NCBI RefSeq assembly: GCF_964340395.1
Contig: NC_135563.1
Coordinates: forward strand, 13,786,651-13,850,650
From: Glandiceps talaboti
Lineage: Eukaryota; Hemichordata; Enteropneusta; Spengelidae
Length of the DNA: 64,000 nt
Direction: 5' to 3'
Shown here: one piece after another, positions 27,914-39,510 of the stretch
How the letters are laid out: each line of letters starts with the position of its first letter
Position numbering within the stretch: the first letter of the stretch is position 1
Made by a program: the position numbers and the translations under genes
Notes under the pieces: generated by a model
Told to the model about the DNA's origin: nothing
Seen by the model: only the letters and a program-made list of their open reading frames with translations
The model's database searches: none

Positions 27914-28950
27914 TCAGGCTCCAATTGAGTGCAATACTAAGTCTGAATACTGCCATGTCATATTACACATAGTTTTTGTATAGGGTAAACAATTGAAGTA
28001 CTTACACATTGTACAAAATTCCACACTTTGAACCACATAGAATGTAGTGAGTATGACTATAAAGAATGCAGCAAGTATTGGAGCACTTAGTATAATAAGT
28101 CCCCTCTTTCTTGTTGCATCCCACTTCCCAAATACAATATAAGGAAGGAATATTAAGGAGGCAAATATGCCAACAATGAAGCCACCAATGTGAGCAAAAT
28201 TATCAATATATGGAAATGTGCCAGAAAAGATGAGTAAGAGGAACAAGAGAAGTAGTTTGGTGAATTGCAGACAGGGTCTTTTGACTAACTGGAATGATTG
28301 GAAGTATTCTACCACATGGATTGCAAGTAAACCACTCAGACAACCAGATGGTCCTACTTGGGGCATGTGTGGATTAAACAGGGCTGATGTCTACGGAAAG
28401 ATGAGAATAGGGGAGTGAATGGAAACAAAAACGAAACAAAGGAACAAAAAATATAAGAAGAGGGGCATCTCAATCAGCAACAAAACTGTATTCTGATCAT
28501 CATGGAAACATGATTACAATATTAAACAATATGAAATGGGGAAACCTCAGGACAAGCTTGATACATGATTCAACAACCATCATTGGAAACAACTGCTTGT
28601 ATATTGAAAGCTGTCCATTACACACAACACTTGTCTATATATGATGTGTTTTACGTTTCAACCACTGAGAATTTTCAAACTCACTACAAAATTAAAGGGA
28701 AAAATCAAAATAAATTTACTTAAAAAATATGATTATGTGTATCATTGTAATTAACTCACAATATTTCCTCCAACTCCACTGAGAAAGTAGATGAGTGCTG
28801 TCCTAGCCCACCCTGCCATCATTTCAACTGGTCTACCCAACAGCCACTGTAGTAATATAGCTGGTATTAGATGGAACACTCCACTGTACATGAATAGGGG
28901 TAGGACCAATCTCCACCACTGGTTAGGCTTATGTGGCTTGTATGGCTTTT
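27914..28950 (-). CDS. iRhom rhomboid-core exons with GPSG and AHIGG motifs
   Basis: Exon 28760-28950 encodes QWWRLVLPLFMYSGVFHLIP and EMMAGWARTALIYFLSGVGG, the core helices around the rhomboid L1 loop and TM2. Exon 27914-28390 encodes TSALFNPHMPQVGPSGCLSG, then YIDNFAHIGGFIVG and the last membrane helices, ending KYFNCLPYTKTMC...VLHSIGA. Human iRhoms have GPAG at the active-site position; here a serine (codon 28346-28348) sits in GPSG, and the histidine (28190-28192) is kept. The proline before the serine is the iRhom signature known to block catalysis. The TM2 asparagine typical of active rhomboids appears replaced, so inactivity is still the best inference. Confidence 0.92.
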
Positions 28951-31900
28951 CTGTAAGAAAGAAATGTACTGAAAAAATGACAATGGTCCAGGAATAGGTG
29001 GACTTAAATCTTTAGTGGGTCATTTCTCATGGAAAGCACAACTTCCTCAATAAGACATTAACTATGGATGCTATGAGTGTGCAATTGAAAAAATACCCCA
29101 TTTGAGTCTTTCAAACTGATCAAAAATATATAATACCAACCTTTGGTTGCCTGCATGTTCCAACCTCCCATACTGCATACATCTTGTAAACAGTTCACCT
29201 AGTAAGAAATACAAATAAATCTTACAGATAAATGCTCTGCAGTATTCTTGTCGGGGCTACTGTAATTACATCATAAAATCTGTAAAACTACAGATTTCTC
29301 CACACCCTCACAGAAAACAAATTTTGTTTAATAGGCCGGGATTTCAATCAATTTAACTTGGAGAAGTTTATTTTGTGGTTAATTATTAGGATTTTTTGTT
29401 AAAAAATACTTTGACAGCAGAAATTAATTCTTCACTGTCCTAAACACTTCTGATGTCTTTTATACATATTCTGTACACATAACTATACAAAATTAACATT
29501 GTTCATGAAAATTCAAACAGGAATACTCATGGGAAATCACACAAGGCTTCCAAAGCTATGCAAACTAATATTTCATGATTCCACAGGAAATCATATTATT
29601 TATCCAAAGATATGCAAAATAATACCACTATCCTATGAAAATTCAATTTTCATTGTTTGAAAGGTTTCAACCCCCCCCCCCTACACACACACACACACAC
29701 ATATCCTACTCCAATGCTTTACAAACTGATGACTACCCACTGAAGAGTTACATGTGAACTCTTCTTCTGTCCAGAAGGTTAGCACCATTATACCATGCAT
29801 GAGCCAGATTCAACAAAAAATATGGTATTTATACTCTGATTGTCCTACGTCACAACAATGTGTGTCTATGTCACGACAACGCGTGTTTACGTCATTGATT
29901 CTGCTATGTTCGCAATATGAGTCAAAACGCTCAAAACACCATTACTTTCCACAATTTGTCTTTGATATTACTAGCAATGGTATAATTATATTATGCCCCA
30001 ATTTTTTTCTATTTTTCTTCATTAAGCCGGAAAATGCTCATGGCTTAAGGGCTGTCTTTAATACTGTCATAAGGGCTGTCATTACTCATCTAATGACTTG
30101 TAGTGACAAGGGCCCCTTTAGTCATTTTCCTTGGCTGAACAAAGAAAAATATTAGGAAATATCTAATTATACATACCTGACTGCAATGCTCTTCATTGTT
30201 GTTATCATGATATACACCTTGGTAAAATGTACAATGTTCATGTGATAGCAGAAGACACTGTCCAGTCAGACCAACACAACATGGTTTCAGTATATGGGCA
30301 ACACTATTATAACCTGATGGTCTCTTACTGCATTTCACATTATTCCATATTCCAGCTCCTTGTGGTATAAAAACATTTGACAAGTCAGCAACATTTCAAA
30401 GTTGAGTAAGTTACAGAGGTGCTAATTTTATCACTCAATAGCATGTAGGAATAATTATGACTCTATAGGCAGAAATAAGTATGACTGGATTTCAATGACA
30501 CAAAGGCTCAGTAGTAAAGTTTATTACCCCTGTACACTTTCCATAACATTGTTAAGGAACTTGGTTGAAAAATGTGGGTAACATTGGTAAATTTTATCTA
30601 CTGCAAACTTTAATACTGCTCATTAAAAGTATTTGCAATGAACATCCAGAAAATTCTTATGAGACAAAAATATATTAATACAATCACAATATGAATTTTC
30701 CACATTCTCTAACCTTGTGTCCACTTGTTACATTGTTGCCAGGTGGTAGTTCCTGCTGTGTTTCTAGACTCCATCTGACAACAGCCAAGCACCATATCCT
30801 CAGTATACCCCATGGATGTGTAGTATCTTTGGATATTATCATCAGTTCTCATACAGGGAGTAAACAATGCACCAATACCTGTCAAATCGCAAATCACATC
30901 ATCAGAATTATACACGTATACAATGTACATCTTATATCAAACTATAAAAATGCTTCCATGTAAACTTGAATATGTAACTTACATAAAACCAGCCTCAACC
31001 AAATCCCACTATTTTTCAATAAAGATGTGGGATATTAAATGAAAATGTTTTCAAGTCCAATTACTACTTTTCTTTGCAAAGCAGGTAAAGTATGAAGTAT
31101 GTAGTACTTGTAGTATATTATACTACAAGTGCTGTGTATCTCCTTGAATAATCATTTCCATACATGTGCTTCTATGATCTATCAAACTATTTTGGAAGAC
31201 CAACTGACACTGTTATGTCAGAATACAAACAATATGACAACACAGACTAGTCATGTAGTAGTCAACTGTGAGTGTGTGAAATGTCACCATCAACATATTC
31301 AGTGCAAACTGCAATGCTTTTTCATTGCATTAAAATGCTTTTCAACAATTGGCAGTCCTCCATTTTTAAAAATGTTTTAAGTTTGAGAACAACTTACTTA
31401 TCAAATACATAGGACCTGGTCCAATCCATGGATTCGGTATATGCTGACCTTCAACTGTCTCTGTACCAATGAATGTTTTGATACCCTCTCTGTACATTAT
31501 CTCTGGCTCTAACGCAACTGGAGCCAATCCACCTATACTGCATAGTATAATGAACAATACAGTCTGAAGAATTGTTATCAAGTAGATAAATACTGGTGTA
31601 AACTCTGGAAGTTCTTCAAGCTGTGCTCGGATGTCTGGTTCCTCTAGATAATTTCTTCTGCCTCTTATGGTTTTTTTAATTCTGGTATGACCACTATGTA
31701 AAGAGTAATGTTCTAAAATCAAAAATGAAAAATAATTACTTATGGAAGGCACTGGATATTTGGCAAATGTCAAACATAAAATTACGATAAATAAAAAATG
31801 ATAACAGTACAATAGCTGGAAGCAAAAGGAACAGATGTGTTGAAAATACCATATGTTTTCAACTTAGAACAAGAATGCCAATGTTTTTATACTATTTTAA

Positions 31901-34529
31901 TCTAAAGTCCAGCCTCACCCTCAAGATGTTTTCTTATCAAGAAATATTAAAGTACAAACCAACATAATATTTTGATGTGCAAAAGTTCAAAACATTATGT
32001 TAACAAAATATTTGAAGTAGAAATACTAATGATATGGAAATGTGTATCCCAGCTTATGTTTTTGACATCGGTTCTAGTCAGGATTCTCAATAAATTTGAA
32101 GTCACTACTCCATGTTTGCTTATTAGCATAAATCTACATATAATTTGCATACTGTGATCCCATCTCATCAGTAACAAAGTCGACAGACCATCAATGCCAT
32201 ACATTGATTAACATTATCATCTCTTTAAATATTACATTGGCTAAATACACACCTTTAATACTCCTACAATGTAACATCAATCTTTGCTATTCTTGTTATA
32301 TGAAAGGAATAGGAAAATGTTGTTTTGTGTGATGAAGCTGGGGGATTTGACTTTCTTATGGTAGTGAATGACAATTTTATATTTTTTGCTTACCTCTTGC
32401 TTCAACAATCGCATTTTCTAATTCTTCTTTTTGATGTCTCAATTCATATCTTATACTTTGTTCTTTCTTTTTCCTCTTTTCTTTCCTTTCAATCTTTTCC
32501 ATCTGAAAAAAAGACAGTGATGTAGCAATACAGACAATACATATGTTATTGGGCCAAGAAGTTGAAAACACATAAAGACGTACACATACATTATGCGTTC
32601 TCAACTTTTATCTTCCATGTTCAAATATTTTAAAAACATGGATTAAAGCAAAGCAGTCAGAAGGGACATAAGTTCCAGAATCAATCAATCCTGTGCACGT
32701 ATATACATATACATATGTAGGGCCAGATGCAATAGTTTGGTTGAAAATTAAGGTAATTTTTATCCATGGACTAACTACTATTTGGTTGTATTACATTGAA
32801 TCACAAGTGTCTACATTTTTACTTTGAGCATATATTTTTTTTAGAGTTTTATCATCACAAGCTAAGGTAAAAAAGATAGAACATTCTTTATGATACCTAC
32901 CTGTATAAAATCCATGTAATAATCTAATGCTTCATTCCTGTACAGATAATATTCACTGTCCTCAAACGGCTGGTACATTGGATTTGCAATTAACACCAAG
33001 TTGTCTCTTGGCAGGGCACAAGCTGCATTGACTCCTTCTCTGGTGCTAGTATCTGAAAGTTGACTTGATGATGCATTAGAAACAAAACTGGCACATTCAT
33101 TCCTGACAAATACTGGGATCATGATATCTTCTGATTGGGTAAGGATTTTGGATGTCACCTGTCGGGATATAGGGAGTACAGGTGTTGACTTTCGTTTTCT
33201 CCCGGTACTAGAGTTGGATAACTTAGAGTTTGTCATACTGACATTATCAATGCATCGTACACTACTCCTCCATTGAGTAATTGACATCACTGAGTGTTTC
33301 ATTCCTGGCACCACAACTATCCATGTTGTCCATGGGTATTTGGCTCTCTTTATCATTTTCTTGTACACCCCTTCTCTTTAGTTTAATATTCTCCAAACTC
33401 TTTTGGCTTTTAATGTTTGCCAAGAGGAATGGTGTCTTCACTCCATATTTGAATGTCAGGGGTTGTTTTGCCATTGATTGGGGACACTTCCTGACTTCAA
33501 GTTCAACATCACTAACGCTGCAACTATCACGTTCTGAATCTGAATCAGTACATGGATCTGGATTTTGTTCTGGAGAGTGCAACTGCATGTAATTGTTCAT
33601 TCCACTACTTTCTGGCATTACTGATTTTTGTGTCCTCTCATCAACAGTTGTTACTGTGGTACAAAGTTCAAGATTACAAGCTGCTGGTGTTTCATCAGAC
33701 TGTGCTCTGGGCATTGAATCTTCTTCACTGCTGTGAGCACCTTCACCTTCACCTGTATGATGTTCATCCTCATTGGTTGTCACAGGCTGCGAAAGTCTTT
33801 CTTCCAAAGCTAATGCTTCATCTTCAGTAACGTTACTTGTTTTAGATTTCAAGTTAGCTACAAACGAGTCTTTCAAAGTCACTCCCATTTGACCTGACTA
33901 CGATACATTACAATTAAAACAAAAACGAAGAAAAAGAACATGTTTATTGAAGTAACCAGACAAATCAATCTTTTTTTGAAATTTCAATGCAGATGTCTTG
34001 GTTGTGGCCCAATAATGTGCGTTTCACTGTATGAACAACGAAGTACGGACATATTTTGGAAAACATGCAAAGAAATTATGTATTGAAAAAATGTTCACGA
34101 CATAATAAATAACGTTTATCTCGACATTTCCTGTTTTGTCTCATTTCATTTTGAAAACAGTCATATTGAAGCACGTATGAAACCCGGCGTACGTGTATGG
34201 AACTATCGGTGATGCTTCCATAAAGAGAAACTTTGCATGTTTTACTTGCATTCTTAATTAAATTTTTTAATAATTACCCGTATTTTTCTTTCCATCTTCA
34301 TTTTCCACTTTTCCATTTCAGTGTCAGAGTCTACAATACCAAGGAACAACCCCACACGTCTTGCACAGTATGCACCACTGTCACGTATAGCACTCATACT
34401 TCGAGTTACCAGTCCTTCCTGAACTGCAGTGGTTCCGTGTTCCATGTTCAGCATAGTGTCTGAAGAAACAACCATATTTTTGTTCCCCTGCTTGGTTACA
34501 TCTGGGGTTTCTTCTTTACCCGAAGCCAT
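27914..34529 (-). CDS. inactive rhomboid protein (iRhom / RHBDF-like)
   Basis: Polytopic ER/Golgi membrane protein of the rhomboid pseudoprotease family; vertebrate iRhoms escort ADAM17 and control EGF-family ligands. Exons inferred with consistent phases: 34278-34529 (start ATG at 34527-34529), 32901-33897, 32394-32502, 31398-31712, 30714-30878, 30177-30358, 29141-29198, 28760-28950 and 27914-28390 (TGA at 27914-27916). The total is about 915 codons against ~855 in human iRhoms. The N-terminal part shares the GIVDSDTEMEKWKMKMERK motif region with iRhoms. It is followed by a first membrane segment (TPVFIYLITILQTVLFIIL), the cysteine-rich iRhom homology domain (LISIGALFTPCMR, PCCVGLTGQC, EEHCSQVNCLQDVC), and the rhomboid core. 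Exon 32901-33897 is 997 bp and cannot be read in one frame (see findings). Confidence 0.93.
32901..33897 (-). CDS. iRhom N-terminal cytosolic exon with internal frame break
   Basis: The acceptor before TCAGGTCAAATG (33898-33899) continues in phase 0 from exon 34278-34529, and the frame stays open to a TAG at 33262-33264. A second, +1-shifted frame is open from about 33368 down to the donor at 32899-32900 and joins the next exon in phase 0. The two frames overlap for roughly 100 bp. The encoded protein is acidic and Ser/Thr-rich, as expected for the disordered iRhom N-terminus, so homology cannot place the switch. Either a 1-nt sequence error or true frameshift, or an unrecognised intron with a weak donor, would explain it. 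Confidence 0.7.
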
Positions 34530-35462
34530 GTCACTTATTGAGTATCAAAGTACACGAGCTGAGTCACTGGAGTAGAGTTCCTCGCCTCACAGACTCAGAA
34601 TGTTGGACGTCAAGTTGTAGATAGCATGCAAACCCTTCTACAAGTTTTTGCTTGCGTCCGTTTGTCGACTTTATAGTCTCACAAAGAATTCGAACTTACC
34701 GTTATAACTTCCTTCTCAATTGACTTAGCACACCTTTTCCAAAATCAGGAACAAAAACGCTCATCTTTTACGTCGGAACGACAAGAGTACAGCACCAGAC
34801 AGATATGTAGCAGACGAAATAATGTGCATTTGAAATGGCGCCACCAACGTATTGCATTTTGAAACCTTTTGTTTTCGTCGCAATTTTACACAAGTGTGTG
34901 TTGGGGTTAAATATAAATACATGTACATCGTATTTGTAACCATGTGGAAGATGAGTGTAACTAAAATATACGAGAATTTAAACAAGAATCACAAGACTAG
35001 GTAAAATCCTGCTTTGTAGAGTTCGCACATGACATTACAGTATATCTGTTTATAAAATGCATGGCAAGGGCCCATCACAAGGGCATCCATCATGAAACAT
35101 GAATTGTGAAATGTATGTGATGACTTTGCAAAATATTGATTTGTCAACTCCTTACCTTCATCAATATTTGTATGTACCATATATTGACCCAAAAATTGTG
35201 TCATGCATGGTATATTTACATTATAATATAATTACAAGAACCCCTTCCCTTTCAAATTGCAGCAGGTACTTGCAGAGCCTTTATCATGCCTAATAAATAG
35301 TGATATTACACACACGTATACACATTCATGCATAGTGCGTTTACACAACATACATGTAAATCCATACATGTACATACATACATACATACATACATACATA
35401 CATACATACATACCTACCTACCTACCTACCTATCTACATTACATGCATACATACATACATAT

Positions 35463-35493
<31 letters not shown>

Positions 35494-38400
35494 CATACAT
35501 ACATACATACATACATACATACATACATACATACATACATACATACATACATACATACATACATACATACATACATACATACATACATACATACATACAT
35601 ACATACATACATACATACATACATACATACAAGATCATTAGATAATGAATGAAAAAGAAATGCTAGTTGAATTTACAATATCGCAGATTAAGATCAAGGG
35701 TCAAATTTATACATCAACAACTTTTATTTCAACAAATAGAACTCTACTGACTTGGTTATAATAATAAACTCATAAAAATAAATTTGTTTATATATATCAT
35801 TTTTATAACTCTCTTCAATAAAATACACAATAACACTGTCTGAACACAAAACATATTACAGGTCATAAGTAGAGCCATTATCAACATATTGAACAACTGT
35901 GCTTTGAACATGTGAGTCACTCCCCTACATTAAAGCATTTTACCTCATGCTAGAGGGTCAAAATAGAACAAAAAGGTCAACTTATTCCCGTACATGTAAA
36001 ATGCCACATCCAAGTAAATGCTTATATGAAAATGGCAACACAAACTTTGGCAAGTTCTTTTATCTCTGATTAAAACAGTAACTGATTGTTATGCATGGCT
36101 GAAGTGAGGGGTGCAGTTCACTTGAATCACTGTACAGCGACCACTTTCACGAGGTACATTGAACAAAAAATGAATTAAATGAACACTCATTTAAACTTTG
36201 TAAATTAATTCACAGACAAAAATGCTGCTAAATGTTTTTGTGTAATTTCACGACTTTTGCATGTAATTTACTTATACATCTATAATACACACATTCCAGG
36301 TCTATACCACATGTTAAATTGGTCTTATTTGCATGATGTCAAAGTTCACTTGGGAATAGTCATAAATCATAACTCAGGTTAGCCTAGGTTCAAGTCTTGT
36401 TGGGGGTTTTATTTTCACCTTCCCTCATACCAAGCATTTCCCTAACTTTTGTAACTCATGAATATACAATGAGATGAATGCAACACTGTACCATACACTT
36501 CAAGATATGGAAACAAACTTTTTGTCATTATGTTTGCTAATTTGAGGAACTTTCTTCGGATATCATATTTCTGGAATTCATCAGTTTTATACAGTACGAC
36601 TGAAAGACCTTAAAGCACAGTAATCATCCAATTGACATTTGCATTACAGGGCTACATGTTACAAAAACCTAACAAGTAAGCAACAACAGGCAAATAAAAC
36701 TCAGTTTCTGGGCAGACATTGACATGATTTACAACCATATGAACACTGGCATCACGCAAATTACAGCCAAATTCATTGCAGTATTCAGACCTTGGGATTT
36801 GTAAGAGATTACGTAGTGACTGTAACGTGACATGGAAATTTTTTTTCAAAAAACATTCGTTCAGACATGCGAGTCAGATGACCATGGAACTTTCTTAAAA
36901 TTTCAAGGGAAAATATTGACAAATCAAAAGAAAAAGATTTCAAAGTCAACAAAAATATATAACAGCATAGAAGCATCAAGGAATAAACTACATTTACACT
37001 ACAGTATTAAACATGCAAGTATTGGGATCACCTTTTGTATACATGAATTTTGTCATGAACAGTCATGTAAAATACTGAGAAAAATCTAGCAATCTACCCC
37101 TCCTAGTTATAAGCGATTACCATCATTAAAACACTGAAGCGTCAATCCAATCAATATCATGATTGGGTATGTTTAACAATACCTGGAGATCTCTTTGCAT
37201 TGCACACTATTTCACCATCAATTGGTGTAGGAATACATTTTACAAACCATGTGAAGGAACAAAGGAGTAAACAAGAAATTGTAAAAAATTGTAACATTTT
37301 CTATGAAAAGCTAAAAAATCAACCAAATCAAATGATTCCACCTGAATATTTGAAGAACACACAATTGACAGGTTAAAGTTGTCTTGTATTTTTGCCTAAC
37401 TCTGGCAGAATTTACCTTTATGAGTCTTGATAACAAAATTTATGGCCGGTCAGATCACAAATTCTATTTTTAAGAGTGCTCAGGACTATTTTTCCAATTT
37501 CCAGGACTTGCTAGCTAGAAGTGCTTTGGTATCCAAGACTTACATGGACTTTTTGAGAGTGTATGAACTGTAAATTGCAAGAGCGTAGACATATGATACT
37601 ACGCTGCATTAGCGCCCTCAATTGGCCAATGGCCGAGTGCTTTTGTTTTCAGAAATGGTCACAAAAAGCACATAGAGCACTAACGTGCATAAGTACGGTC
37701 ATAGTCTATGCATATGGTGTAAAGAATCTCATCCCATTATCTATTTTTACCGAACTGTTTGAACACATATATGCTTTCTAACTCAAGGTGCTTCATTCAA
37801 ATTGATCTCCATCAACTAACCATGACAAAAAACAAGTCCAGAAAACAAGAAATAATGTGACCTTATACATGAACAAAATGTAATCATGTCATATTCAGAT
37901 TTTCCTTCTTTTTCTTTCAAAAAGAAAAAACCTACATGTATTTTCAAAGTTAAAACAATGAACAATCTTTTCATAATTTGTCTCATCAGAGTTTTACAAT
38001 GTTTGAAATGATTTGAATCATGACTGGCTGTCTCTGCCTTCATAACATGACAAATAAATATAAAAAATCTTTCTTGTTGTTTTCCTTAAAAATATTGTTA
38101 CATTTCGACGTACACAATTATTCTAATTATGTTACAGCAATGGTTACTTTTCAGAAACACTTGGATACATGATTGTTTTCTGTAATTAAACACAATGCCA
38201 AAGTAGAAAGAGTAAAATTACCATGGTAACAGTACTGTACTTTCAACTTTACATCTCACGAGAGTATGACAGCTTTTAAAGTTTATGTTGTTGCTTTCAA
38301 CATGTGATGTTTTTTTCATATAAATGTGACACTATCTTTCTAGGAAACTGAATTTAAATGTTTCTATGGTGATGGGTATCTTTCTATCTTGAGTGATTAC

Positions 38401-39160
38401 TTTGAGGTGCAATCATATCACTCGGTTATGTATACAAGTCATGACGGTTGATGTCAACTAATATCACACGATGCAAATGATCGGTTGTAACCATTTCTGA
38501 CAGGATGTGATGTCATATCATGCAAATGATCAATTGTACAATTTTCTGATGGGATGTTGCATATTTGAATTGTTTGGTGGAAATGAGAATTTTTGAACAA
38601 CACACTCACATACGACCGAATTCACATATGAGTCAATCTTATTCAGCCAATTCTTACCAAAAAAATCATGAAGTATGTAATAACACTGTCAAACAGAATG
38701 TGTTGTGTTGTAAACAACTTTCTGTCATGAAGTCTGAAACGTCTCGGTTTTAGCATGTCATGTGCTACAATAACGAATTGTGAAGCTTTACAAATGTAGA
38801 TTGTATCAGAAAATATACGGAGTCTGAATTATCTGACTTCAATTACAAATGTCAACTTCAATAGGCCATTTCAGACTGCAAACAGAAAATTGAGAATACA
38901 GCACCCTTACTCAAATTGGGAGTATCATCACCTCATAGTACCATTTCTTGGAGAGCTTTGCTCCTTGGTAATCTGTCAAAGTGTAAATCGGGGATGTTTT
39001 TTGTATTGTTCACACATCGGGGAAAGCAGCAGTGCTCTATGATTAACCGAGCAACCTATACCATGTATACTCCCAAGGTACACACAAACAGGAAGTAGAG
39101 TGCCACCATGGAAAATTTGGGAAAGGCCTATTCAACTACATGATTACATCTGACAAACTA
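34530..39160. other. intergenic region between iRhom start and TRIM-NHL 3' end
   Basis: A slightly GC-richer block directly upstream of the iRhom ATG (34,530-34,860) is the likely promoter. The rest is AT-rich apart from the CATA array and small duplications around 38,430-38,550 containing ATGCAAAT words. Short frames near 36.7 and 37.6 kb are not convincing genes. Confidence 0.55.
35366..35631. repeat. CATA tetranucleotide microsatellite (~265 bp)
   Basis: An array of ACAT/CATA units is interrupted only by CTAC units near 35412-35432 and a few ATAT variants. It lies between the iRhom and TRIM-NHL genes. Long open frames in five of six readings are artefacts. Confidence 0.95.
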
Positions 39161-39166
39161 TTTATT
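39161..39166 (-). terminator. putative polyadenylation signal of the TRIM-NHL gene
   Basis: TTTATT on the plus strand reads AATAAA on the gene strand, about 265 bp after the TAG stop and just beyond the 81-bp repeat array. It is the first canonical signal downstream of the stop. Confidence 0.45.
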
Positions 39167-39205
39167 ACTTCATGGTTTTACACCTAATAGTCCATCTTTT
39201 AGTTT

Positions 39206-39510
39206 CAATTTCTTCACTGAATGTTCAAGAAAGTTGACAACTTGTAGACTTCTACGACTTTTACATCTAAAGTTCACTTTCTAATCTGAATGTCTTCACT
39301 GAATGTTCCAGAAAGTTAACAACTTGTTGACTTCCATGGTTTTAAATCTAAAGTTCACCTTCTAATTTGAATATCTTCACTGAATGTTCCAGAAAGTTAA
39401 CAACTTGTTGACTTCCATGGTTTGAAATCTAAAGTTCACCTTCTAATTTGAATCTCTTCACTGAATGTTCCAGAAAGTTAACAACAAGTAGACTTCCATC
39501 CTTTGTCAGT
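39206..39510 (-). repeat. 81-bp tandem repeat covering the TRIM-NHL C-terminus and stop codon
   Basis: CTTCACTGAATGTTC recurs at 39212, 39293, 39374 and 39455, each 81 bp apart. On the gene strand each unit contains a version of GTTAACTTTCTGGAACATTC followed by a GAACTTTAG-like end. The unit at 39455 supplies the real last codons and the stop; the others are 3' UTR copies. Confidence 0.9.

Noticed and set aside
35257-35652. Several long open frames on both strands (HTYIHTYI and MYVCMYVC types)
   Set aside because: They are translations of the CATA microsatellite, which lacks stop codons in most frames.
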